Positions 49,502 through 58,148 of a DNA stretch of 64,000 nt are shown here, piece after piece (within the stretch, counting starts at the first letter, position 1; each line of letters opens with the position of its first letter). A model generated the notes under the pieces. That model did not search any database. It was not told the DNA's origin and saw nothing but the letters and a program-made list of their open reading frames with translations. The translations under genes and the position numbers were made by a program. Location: the IMG/VR virus record IMGVR_UViG_3300022204_000004, positions 1 through 64,000 of that record. The stretch is one strand, 5' to 3'. This stretch comes from a virus.

Positions 49502-50924
49502 TGGAATAGTATATTTTGAAGAAATTGTTGAAAACATAAAAGACATTACAGGATATGAAAATATGCGTCCGCTATATTCTAAAATCCGTCGTTTTATTTT
49601 CAACGCAGAACAAGAAATTGCAGCTGGTGGTCTTATCGTAAGAAAGAAAAGAAAATACACCAAAGGCGATGGTTGGTATGATGGCACGAACATTACAATG
49701 CCCGAAGACTTTATAGGAGAGTATTCTTATAGAGACCTTTCGCTTGGCGTTATCAATGGCAATGTCATGACCCTACATTGTGATGGGCCAGACGAAATAG
49801 AACTTTACTATTTAGGTTTTTTATTGGACAACAATGGCAATCCTTTTACTACTAGAAATCATTTGTTGGCTGTTTGTTACTATGCAAGACAGAGAATGTA
49901 TTCTGCAAGTGTCTTTATGAAACAAGGGAATGTAAACGCTTACAGACTCTTTACTCAGGAATGGGAAGATGAATGTTTAGCGGCTAGAGGAAATGACGCT
50001 TTCCCTTCAGAAAAAGAATGGGAAGAAATAGGAAGGACATTGAACGGTGGAATGTTTGAGGCTCTCACTAATTGTGGAATCAGAAGCATTTATAATGGAT
50101 GTAATGATACTACTGCCGAAGATGGAGGTGTAACTCCTCCCGATACAGGTGGTGATTTATTGCCTTGCAACCTTGTAGAGATATTCAATGCATCTTTGAT
50201 AGATCCTTATGTATATACTCCGCTTCCTACGACAACACCAAGTGTTCAAGGTGGATCGACTGTTACAGGGGCTTTAACATATCAGGAATTTCAACTGACT
50301 TCAGGACAGACAACATTAACAGGAACACTTACCATTAGTTCTTTATGGCTATGCAACAATAGTGAACTGGAATTGGCTTCGGCAAGTTCTCCAAACTATA
50401 ATTGGGCTCCGTTCCATGAGTATTCCGGAGGTTCATTAAATCAAATAATGAAAGTTTCAGTAAATGGATATATTCAGAAAATAGGTATAATAACAAGAAT
50501 TTTAGGTAATGCTTCAGCAGACATAAAACTTGATATATACAGTACTTTTGATGCTGGTCAACCACCTCAAAGTGGTGTGCTTAAAGCATCTGTTACTGTT
50601 CCTTTTGCCAATATAAAAAATGAACTTGAAACAATATTTGAGTTTTTTGATGTTCCTGCAACCGGAGAAGTTTATTTGGTATTTACCGCTATAAATCCTC
50701 TTAATTGGGATTTCTTCAACAATATGGGTATTAAATTTGTCAATGACGACCCTCAAGCTGACGGAAAATATTCGTTCTATTATTTTGATGGAACTTATTA
50801 CGGAGATCTAAGCGATACAAACAATAACGCTTGGGTAGGTAAATTATGTTATTCAAACACAATGCTTGGAACAATAGGTTCTTTATCTGGTGAAGCTAAT
50901 GGTTCAACAACATTAAACCCTTAA
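49494..50924 (+). CDS. Connector protein fused to a fibre-type C-terminal part
   Basis: 476 residues. The first ~205 residues (IKDITGYENMRPLYSKIRRFIFNAEQEI...; AVCYYARQRM) look like another connector protein. After a Thr/Pro/Gly linker come two GGSTVTGALT / GQTTLTGTLT units of the fibre repeat, a jelly-roll-like domain (VSVNGYIQKIGIITRI...) and a last repeat unit GSLSGEANGSTT. It therefore joins neck and fibre functions and shares repeats with the downstream fibre genes. Confidence 0.7.
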   Translation: MVSGIVYFEEIVENIKDITGYENMRPLYSKIRRFIFNAEQEIAAGGLIVRKKRKYTKGDGWYDGTNITMPEDFIGEYSYRDLSLGVINGNVMTLHCDGPDEIELYYLGFLLDNNGNPFTTRNHLLAVCYYARQRMYSASVFMKQGNVNAYRLFTQEWEDECLAARGNDAFPSEKEWEEIGRTLNGGMFEALTNCGIRSIYNGCNDTTAEDGGVTPPDTGGDLLPCNLVEIFNASLIDPYVYTPLPTTTPSVQGGSTVTGALTYQEFQLTSGQTTLTGTLTISSLWLCNNSELELASASSPNYNWAPFHEYSGGSLNQIMKVSVNGYIQKIGIITRILGNASADIKLDIYSTFDAGQPPQSGVLKASVTVPFANIKNELETIFEFFDVPATGEVYLVFTAINPLNWDFFNNMGIKFVNDDPQADGKYSFYYFDGTYYGDLSDTNNNAWVGKLCYSNTMLGTIGSLSGEANGSTTLNP

Positions 50925-50928
50925 TATT

Positions 50929-51423
50929 ATGGCAAACCCTACCACAAACGAACAGAATATAAAAATATTAAAACAGTGCATTGATGCTTTAGCTGTCGAG
51001 ATAGGAAATCAGTTTCAGAGAATAAATACTGTTTCTTCAGGAAATCCTGAATATGATATTACTCATTTAGAAACGACTATCAAAACAGATTTAGTTGCAG
51101 CAATCAATTCTTTAGTAACGATAAAAAATCCTCAAAAGATTGTTGTATCAGCTCGAAACTTTGCTGAAGATGATAATTGCTATGATTTAATATTCAGATC
51201 ACCGACAGATATTACAATGACTGTTCCTCAATTTTTAGTAGAACGTTTTGAATGTGGAATGTATAACGAAGGACCTGGGAATGTTTCTTTTGCTGTTGCA
51301 AACGGAACGGTAAATTTAGATTTACCTGACGGCTCTGTTCTTCCTCCTAAAAAAGTAGCGACACTTTTTAAAATATTAGACGAAAACAATCAAATTATAA
51401 AAGGTGAACTCGTTACTCCATGA
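50929..51423 (+). CDS. Hypothetical tail protein (164 aa)
   Basis: Helical N-terminus, then a beta-rich C-terminal domain. Its TGA overlaps the ATG of the next fibre gene (ATGA). No family recognised. Confidence 0.6.
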   Translation: MANPTTNEQNIKILKQCIDALAVEIGNQFQRINTVSSGNPEYDITHLETTIKTDLVAAINSLVTIKNPQKIVVSARNFAEDDNCYDLIFRSPTDITMTVPQFLVERFECGMYNEGPGNVSFAVANGTVNLDLPDGSVLPPKKVATLFKILDENNQIIKGELVTP

Positions 51424-53525
51424 GCCAAATCATAAGATACATATGGCGGAAAGGTGAAACAAATCCTCAATCAAAAGGCCAATTACAATCGAACGTAACC
51501 ATAACTTGTGGTTCTTCGGAAGTAACAGGAACATTGATTTGGCAAGGTTTCCTTTTTGCAAATATTTGGGGAACCTCAACAGTTACTGGAACCCTGTCTT
51601 CATATGTATCGGTTGAAGCCGAAAGCAATGGTGTTGCAACAGTAACAGGAACTCTTACAGCCGTAGGGGATCTAGAAGCTCTTACAAACGGAACAGCTAC
51701 CGTTACAGGAACTTTATTGGCTACGGGATATATGTATGTAGAGGTTTTAGGTTCTTCTTTGGTAACAGGGTTACTGACTTCCAAAAAACTTACCGATGGC
51801 TCTACCGATGGCTCGACTACGGTTACAGGTACGCTTACAAACGGAACTGTCTATATCAATAAAATGATTGGAATAACCATAAATGAAGCAAATCTTGTTG
51901 GCTCACAGACAGGAGCTATAAATTGGAACAGTGCTTCATCAGGACAATGGTATTTTTCAGATCCACCACCGTTAGCAATACCACAGCCTACATCTTATCA
52001 ATCATATACATTCAATAGCACTTCAGCGGCTTCACCAAAAATAATAGGAGAGCCAGTAACATTGTCACACCTTTCAATACCATTGTTTGGAGATATTGCT
52101 TTTGATCCGTCACAAGGGCACAAGTTTCATTATCTCATTTCTGCTACGGAATATTCAGCACTACAACTGACAGATATCCTTAACAATATGATAGAGATAT
52201 TTGGGCTTGTAAATGATGGAACGTACTATAAAGGCATATTTAATTGGGATGTTCAACAAAATGGAAGTGACAATTATATTTATATGATTTATGACTTCAG
52301 AAGAAACGTTTCTGAGATGGATGTAGTAACAGATGGAAGTGCCACAACTCAAGGAACATTGATAGGACATGGAGAACTTAGCGGGGCAATAAATGGTCTG
52401 ACAACAGTTATACCCGACCTTACAGCAATCAATTTCTTATTTGGTGGTGTAGCTGATAAATATCCTACAAAAGCCTTATTTGCGCCTCAACTTGATGCTG
52501 GAAATTTTCAAGGTTCTTCTGTTGCCTATTGGAACACAACGGGAATGGTAAGGTTTGAAAGACATTATAAAAATGGACCATGGAAATACTCACATGAACT
52601 TGGAATAATGGTAAGGCTTCCAAAAGCCATGTTTTATGTTGATTCATTTTTTGCAGACACAAGAATTACCTACGTACTTGATATAGATGGAAGATGTACA
52701 CTTATAAATCAGGGAGTGCTTCGTCAAGCTTCAAACCTTGAACGTATGCATTTTCCGGGAGCAACACATATTTCAAGTCCAAGTGGTTATTTTACATTCT
52801 TAAGTCTTACAAAATTAAAGGGTCATATTATCTTTCCAAAGCTTACGGGAGAGCTTTATAATATGAACCACATATTTAATAATGCAGTTCTCGTCGAAAC
52901 ACTTGAAATGCCATTATTGACAAGGATAGCATTACAGTTGGCTTCGCGTTCCAATTTCCAAAATATGAATGGACTAAAACGTGTCTATATGCCTTTATGT
53001 GTTACGTTTGTTTATGCAACAGGAGGGGTTCCTTCAATATTTGGAAATATACCAGCGGGAACAATCATGTATTTGCACCCAAGCCTTGAAACTTCAGATG
53101 GAGGATTAAGACATGCTTCAGTAGTGTATTGGGAAGATACAAGAGGGGCTGTAATAAGATATGTAAACGAATTTACCGCTCCAAATACAGTCAATGACCT
53201 TTCGGCAAGTTCTGTAACTGAAACAAGCTTTAATCTTGACTTTACTGTTCCAAGTGTTACTGTAAACGCAATCGAATATTATGAAGTTTGGATCTATGAT
53301 GATATAAACAGATGGAGATATTTTACATCACACCAAGAAATTGTAACAACAGGCGGAACAATATTAGGTCTTGAATCAGGAACAACTTATCGAGTTGAAA
53401 TAAAAACAGTAGATATTCTATTCAATAAGTCATCTTTTAGCAATCAGATAACAGTTAGAACACCTGGAATTAGAGGTGAAATAGTCCAAAGGACGTCTGT
53501 TGTAGGAGTGTTACAGAGCGTCTAA
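51420..53525 (+). CDS. Tail/adhesin protein: fibre repeats, LRR-like and FN3 domains
   Basis: 701 residues. Residues ~25-145 hold six copies of the STVTGTLT fibre repeat, with another unit near residue 310. Residues ~145-300 form a beta domain; ~400-580 show LRR-like surface repeats (NLERMHFPGATHISSP; LVETLEMPLLTRI) of the kind in Bacteroidota adhesins; the last ~100 residues are a fibronectin type III domain (TAPNTVNDLSASSVTETSFNLDF... type). Probably binds host surface glycans or other virion fibres. Confidence 0.7.
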   Translation: MSQIIRYIWRKGETNPQSKGQLQSNVTITCGSSEVTGTLIWQGFLFANIWGTSTVTGTLSSYVSVEAESNGVATVTGTLTAVGDLEALTNGTATVTGTLLATGYMYVEVLGSSLVTGLLTSKKLTDGSTDGSTTVTGTLTNGTVYINKMIGITINEANLVGSQTGAINWNSASSGQWYFSDPPPLAIPQPTSYQSYTFNSTSAASPKIIGEPVTLSHLSIPLFGDIAFDPSQGHKFHYLISATEYSALQLTDILNNMIEIFGLVNDGTYYKGIFNWDVQQNGSDNYIYMIYDFRRNVSEMDVVTDGSATTQGTLIGHGELSGAINGLTTVIPDLTAINFLFGGVADKYPTKALFAPQLDAGNFQGSSVAYWNTTGMVRFERHYKNGPWKYSHELGIMVRLPKAMFYVDSFFADTRITYVLDIDGRCTLINQGVLRQASNLERMHFPGATHISSPSGYFTFLSLTKLKGHIIFPKLTGELYNMNHIFNNAVLVETLEMPLLTRIALQLASRSNFQNMNGLKRVYMPLCVTFVYATGGVPSIFGNIPAGTIMYLHPSLETSDGGLRHASVVYWEDTRGAVIRYVNEFTAPNTVNDLSASSVTETSFNLDFTVPSVTVNAIEYYEVWIYDDINRWRYFTSHQEIVTTGGTILGLESGTTYRVEIKTVDILFNKSSFSNQITVRTPGIRGEIVQRTSVVGVLQSV

Positions 53526-53545
53526 AAGAATAAAAAATAAATTAT

Positions 53546-53553
53546 TAACTTTG
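53546..53553 (+). promoter_or_regulatory. -7 box before the small tail protein
   Basis: TAACTTTG, full match to TAnnTTTG, 42 bp before the ATG at 53595, with AACCCTTAAA at 53574-53583 in between. No TTG at -33. Confidence 0.45.
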
Positions 53554-53594
53554 AATAATATAAAATTTTATATAACCCTTAAATATTTTAAATC

Positions 53595-54047
53595 ATGAGT
53601 AAGAGTAATTCTTTTGAAACAGATTTGTTAGAATTGATTTTTAACAATGTAGCAATCACAAATGTAGGAGACGCGGGAGGTATATTGCCTTCAGTAGCTC
53701 CGGGCGATCTTTACATTCGTCTTTATACCGATGCAGTAGTTGTTGACGATGCAACCATTGGAACTGAAGCGGCCTATACAGGTTATTCTGCGGGTGGAAT
53801 CGCTGTTGCACGTAGTGGTGCAGGTTGGACTATCGCGGGTAACAACGCATCAAATGCTGCTGCAATCACTTTCGGTGCTTGTTCAGCTGGTTCTGAAAAC
53901 ATTCGTTATTTTGCTATTTGGAAAGATGGTGCCACGGGAACAGATTCTCACAGACTTTATTGGGGTCAGTTGACTTCTGATTTGGCTGTTAGCTCTGGTA
54001 TCACTCCTGAATTTGCCATCGGAGCATTGGACGTTAACGAAGACTAA
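53595..54047 (+). CDS. Small tail-fibre-associated protein (150 aa)
   Basis: Pattern NSFETDLLELIFNNVAITNVGDAGGI, then LYIRLYTD, EAAYTGYSAGGIAVARSGAGW, AITFGACSAGSENI and a C-terminal GALDVNED. I recall this pattern from a widespread family of small phage tail proteins encoded beside fibres in many siphoviruses. It has its own promoter-like box, a strong leader and a terminator, so it is probably abundant. Confidence 0.7.
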   Translation: MSKSNSFETDLLELIFNNVAITNVGDAGGILPSVAPGDLYIRLYTDAVVVDDATIGTEAAYTGYSAGGIAVARSGAGWTIAGNNASNAAAITFGACSAGSENIRYFAIWKDGATGTDSHRLYWGQLTSDLAVSSGITPEFAIGALDVNED

Positions 54048-54072
54048 TTCCAACGTCATTTAAGACAATTTG

Positions 54073-54104
54073 ACCTCAACGCAAGTTGGGGTTTAGTTGT
54101 TTTT
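54073..54104 (+). terminator. Terminator after the small tail protein
   Basis: ACCTCAAC (54073-54080) and GTTGGGGT (54085-54092), GCAA loop, one GT pair, followed by TTAGTTGTTTTT. Confidence 0.65.
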
Positions 54105-54123
54105 ATTAATCATATCTTAAAGC

Positions 54124-54681
54124 ATGAAATTGTTACAAAAAGAAGAATACAATATCAGTTATTTTGACGGAAAGCTTTCAAGAATAAAGCATAATGCTGG
54201 ATATGATTTTTATAATAAATCAGAAGTCTTCAACAAAAGAGCAAAATATCTTTTTGAAAAATACAACCTTAAAGACAAAAAAGTATTGGATATTGGTTGT
54301 GCCAAAGGGTATTTGGTTGAAGAATTAAGAAATATGAAAGTCGATGCGTATGGTGTTGATTTTTCAGAATATGCTCTATTAGAAGCCCCAAGCTCTATCT
54401 CAAAATATTTGTTCAATGGCGATCTTAAAGATTGCTTAAAAACATTCAATAAAAACCACTTTGATTTAATATGTTCAAGATTCGTTCTTTCATGCTTTGA
54501 TGACAAACAAATTGAAGATTTGGTTAAAGATTGCAACAGTGTGAGTGTGTTTCAAAATCATTTGATATCACACGAGCCAAACATTAAATTTTATAATTCA
54601 AAGACATTGGAAGAATGGGAAATCTTTGATTGGAAAAAAGGAACAGAGTTAAGTACAATATATAAAACCATAGTAAAATAA
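54124..54681 (+). CDS. SAM-dependent methyltransferase inside the fibre module
   Basis: 185 residues, class I Rossmann fold: motif I VLDIGCAKGYL (54-64), acidic end of strand 2 in AYGVDFSEYA, and LICSRFVLSCFDD as motif IV. It lacks NPPF, so DNA-amino methylation is unlikely; small-molecule, glycan or protein methylation is more probable. The stop overlaps the start of the giant fibre gene (54681), so the two are coupled, which suggests it modifies the fibre or its target glycan. Substrate unknown. Confidence 0.75.
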   Translation: MKLLQKEEYNISYFDGKLSRIKHNAGYDFYNKSEVFNKRAKYLFEKYNLKDKKVLDIGCAKGYLVEELRNMKVDAYGVDFSEYALLEAPSSISKYLFNGDLKDCLKTFNKNHFDLICSRFVLSCFDDKQIEDLVKDCNSVSVFQNHLISHEPNIKFYNSKTLEEWEIFDWKKGTELSTIYKTIVK

Positions 54682-57600
54682 TGGCTACCACTATTCTTAC
54701 ACTTGCAAATGCAATAGGCAGAGACACGGGTTCGTGCCTTGTAAGAGATAATGCTGGTATCCCATATTTTATAGGTGCAAATGGCGTTCTTTATGAGGGA
54801 AATGCTGTTGTTCCTACAGGTTGGACTTCAAGGGGAACTTTTGGAAACGGTGTCATTCCTCCGGCAATGTGTATGGTTACAGCCACTACCATTGGAATGA
54901 TTGGAAGTGAAACGCAGGGAATGGGTACCAATCTCGTTTATGCGATATTTAATTGTGCCACTAATACTATTGGTTCTTCTACAACTATTGTTGCCATTGA
55001 CGGACTTTCAGCTGCAAACAGTTGGGATATTGCCAGAGATGGAAATGGGGACGTCCATGTTGTTTTTAGAGACAATGCGGCCAATATGGGAACGGATTAT
55101 TTTACCGTTTATTATACAAACAATATTGGAGGAACATTCAAAACCCCTGTAGAAATATATGGTGTAGCGCAACAGGTATTCTGTCACGATGTTTCTATTT
55201 TTATAAACACAGGCAACATTCCAGAGATAAGGTTCGACACCAACGGGTCTCCGACTTATGAAGAGAAAATAGGTGTTGGAAACTTAACTAACGCAACGAG
55301 TTTTACAATTCATGATGGAAGTGGAGATATTTCAAACTCGTCTGGTCGGCATATTATTTCTACATCACTTGGTGATACTATTACGATAGGGGATGTAACA
55401 AATGGAAGAGATGTTGGTTTTTATAAACATAGAGCCGGAGACGCATGGTCTTCTTGGGAAGCGACCATCGATAATACATATACAAATTATGGTAATGGTT
55501 GGGCAGGTGTTCCTTATGGAGATGGCACTGTTTTTTATATAGGAGATAGAGATCTATCAACGGATATGGTCATTACTCAAATAGACCATTCAACTACACC
55601 GGGCGTAAATGCCTCTTTTTCTGCTCCAGTACAAATTCAAGCTGAAAACGCTTCTCGTATAATAACAAAAAGAGCAAGATATCTCAATTACGGAAGTGAT
55701 GGGGTTGATCATGGTGTTGCAGATACTCAGACTGAAATTGATTATGTTTATTTAGTTGGCAGTAGTTTAAAATTTGACAGTTTTACCATAAACAAAAGAC
55801 CTACTATTGTTCCAAATACAGCAGAAGCTAATAATTTTGGAGCTGATTCAACTCCTACTTTAGAATTTACGGGTACCGATGACGATGGTGATGATTTAGA
55901 ATATGAAATTCATATTACAGATACCTTATCAACTATTTGTGATGAACATCCTGTAAGTGAAGCTAACGATTTTCTTACCCTTACAGATGGCGGAATAGTG
56001 TTTGTAGGACAGTCTTTTACGGGAAACGGAGAAAAAATTAAACAAGCAAAGCTTTATTTAAGAAAACAAGCAGGATTAACATCCACTGTTGGTTGTCAAA
56101 TTTATGCTCATAGTGGAACATTTGGAACAAGCAGTATTGCTTCGGGAAATGAAATAGCACACGCAAGTGTTCCCGCATCGGCATTAACTACATCGTTTAC
56201 CGAAATAACTTTTGATTTTGTTGGAGACGAAAGCATAACGTTGGTGAACGGAACAAAGTACTGCGTATTGATTGCTTCATGGACTTTGGGAGGAAATATA
56301 GATGTACAGTCTGATACAGGTCAAACATCGCCTCACAATGGTAATGCTTCAACATATCCTACGCCAACAGCTTTACCTAATGAAGATTTAATTTTTCAAA
56401 TTCTTACAGAAGGAGCGGCTATTATCAATAAATTTTCTGAGACGCCAGATGCAGGATTTTTAAATACAGTAAATGGTGGAGACACACATCCGTTTACTGA
56501 AGCTGAAAAAATAAGCTATACCGTTCAAGTAGGAGACGCTTTAGATGCTGGAACCTATTATTGGAAAGCAAGGGCCAATGATCCCTTGGGAACAGATTTA
56601 TGGTCTGACTGGACAACTCAAAGAAGTTTTATTATTGAAGATCCTGCTGGCAGTATTTTTGGTACTACCGATCCTATTTTAAGGCAACAACTTGATGAAA
56701 CTGGTTTGGCGTCAAATAGTGGAACAATATCAAAAGTAGGTCAGCTTATAACAGGCTATAATGCTCAAGTTAATAATTTCTCATTAAAGTTAAAAGAACT
56801 TGTAACGGATATACCTTCTTTTCTAATTAAAGCTGAAATATGGTCTATAAGCGGAGGTGTTCCAAATACTCTTTTAGAAACAAGTATCAATTCATTAGAT
56901 ACAGCAGACCTTACCGCAAGTTTTGTATGGTATGACTTTTATTTTAGTGGTACAAAGTACAATCAAGATATTTGGATTGGTATAGATGTTCAAGCTTTTG
57001 GTTCAGGACAGATGCAACACAGACGTTCTACAGCAAGTGTTGTTGCTGGAGAAACTGAGACATTATATTTTTCAAGTAATTGGTTCAATCAATCGACAGA
57101 TCTTACCTATAAGATTAATTCGATTAATGGTCTTAAATCATTAGGAACAATAATTGGAATAGGAGAACTTGCCGGAGCAAGTAATGGTGTCGCAACTGAA
57201 GAAGCTATTTTAAATAAAGTTTTTATTTCAGGAACTATAAACGGTTCTACCACAACTTCAGTTTATGTTATAAAAACAGTAAATATATCTGGCACAAGTT
57301 TCGGAGGGCAGGATATTGTTTTAAATACAGAAGACCAGCTAACAGGAAACAGAGCCATTGTTAGTGCTGTACCTTCATTAAAAACCCAAGCTGCTTCTGC
57401 CACTATTATATTTGGTTTTACTGGAAGAATACACAGTTTTGCCCTTTCACTTATACAAGTCGGAGACCCTATTAATCCTTCAAATTTAGCTTGGTCTGCC
57501 ACTATACGTTCAGTTATAGGTGGTCTTGCAACAAATGATGTTGATATAGGTTCTATTTTAGAGACTTCACCAACAACCCATGTTGCTAATGACCATCCAG

Positions 57601-58148
57601 CTACAGGGCCAAATTTTGAAACGTTTTTGTTTAATGGAAATTATTATAGTGGTAATATAGCTATTGTAGTTGAAATTGATGGTTATACAAGTGGAGGAAA
57701 CGCACAAGTACAAGGAGAGACTCGAATAACAGATCCCGATATTGATAATGTTAGAGTGCTTGTACAAACAAATGATGCAGCATGGAACGATTTCTATCTT
57801 GACGACCCTAGAGGAACTGCGGTTTATAGATTAAATTATCAACTTACAGCAGGAAATGGCAGTGTAAATGGTTTTTTAAGCTACACAGTTGATTTGGCTG
57901 GAATTTCAAATGGTGTTGCAACTGTTCAAGGACTATTAACAAAAAAAGTTTCAATAAAAGGAGTAAGTAATCCTACTTTATATAGAGAGCAACTTACTAA
58001 AGACTTTAATAGTTCTTTAGGTCAATTAGACGAATATGGACAAAAATTTATAGATTTTCAAGGCGCAATTCATGACTTTACTACAATCTTCAATAGAAGT
58101 TCTGGTGCTGTAGATTATTCTATAGAAGCTCGTATTTATTCTTGTTAA
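54681..58148 (+). CDS. Giant tail fibre, N-terminal part (1155 aa) ending at an in-frame TAA
   Basis: Residues 1-~375 have the repeated Asp/Trp strands of a beta-propeller (TGWTSRGTFGNG; DIARDGNGDVHVVF), sialidase-like but with no catalytic set that I could assign. Then come an FN3/cadherin-like segment (TFTGTDDDGDDLEYEI type), jelly-roll carbohydrate-binding-like domains at ~430-570, ~660-810, ~870-1080 and the start of a further one, joined by GASNGVATEE-type repeat units. The TAA at 58146-58148 falls in the middle of a jelly-roll, exactly where the earlier copy has Ser (TCA would be one base away). Confidence 0.8.
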   Translation: MATTILTLANAIGRDTGSCLVRDNAGIPYFIGANGVLYEGNAVVPTGWTSRGTFGNGVIPPAMCMVTATTIGMIGSETQGMGTNLVYAIFNCATNTIGSSTTIVAIDGLSAANSWDIARDGNGDVHVVFRDNAANMGTDYFTVYYTNNIGGTFKTPVEIYGVAQQVFCHDVSIFINTGNIPEIRFDTNGSPTYEEKIGVGNLTNATSFTIHDGSGDISNSSGRHIISTSLGDTITIGDVTNGRDVGFYKHRAGDAWSSWEATIDNTYTNYGNGWAGVPYGDGTVFYIGDRDLSTDMVITQIDHSTTPGVNASFSAPVQIQAENASRIITKRARYLNYGSDGVDHGVADTQTEIDYVYLVGSSLKFDSFTINKRPTIVPNTAEANNFGADSTPTLEFTGTDDDGDDLEYEIHITDTLSTICDEHPVSEANDFLTLTDGGIVFVGQSFTGNGEKIKQAKLYLRKQAGLTSTVGCQIYAHSGTFGTSSIASGNEIAHASVPASALTTSFTEITFDFVGDESITLVNGTKYCVLIASWTLGGNIDVQSDTGQTSPHNGNASTYPTPTALPNEDLIFQILTEGAAIINKFSETPDAGFLNTVNGGDTHPFTEAEKISYTVQVGDALDAGTYYWKARANDPLGTDLWSDWTTQRSFIIEDPAGSIFGTTDPILRQQLDETGLASNSGTISKVGQLITGYNAQVNNFSLKLKELVTDIPSFLIKAEIWSISGGVPNTLLETSINSLDTADLTASFVWYDFYFSGTKYNQDIWIGIDVQAFGSGQMQHRRSTASVVAGETETLYFSSNWFNQSTDLTYKINSINGLKSLGTIIGIGELAGASNGVATEEAILNKVFISGTINGSTTTSVYVIKTVNISGTSFGGQDIVLNTEDQLTGNRAIVSAVPSLKTQAASATIIFGFTGRIHSFALSLIQVGDPINPSNLAWSATIRSVIGGLATNDVDIGSILETSPTTHVANDHPATGPNFETFLFNGNYYSGNIAIVVEIDGYTSGGNAQVQGETRITDPDIDNVRVLVQTNDAAWNDFYLDDPRGTAVYRLNYQLTAGNGSVNGFLSYTVDLAGISNGVATVQGLLTKKVSIKGVSNPTLYREQLTKDFNSSLGQLDEYGQKFIDFQGAIHDFTTIFNRSSGAVDYSIEARIYSC

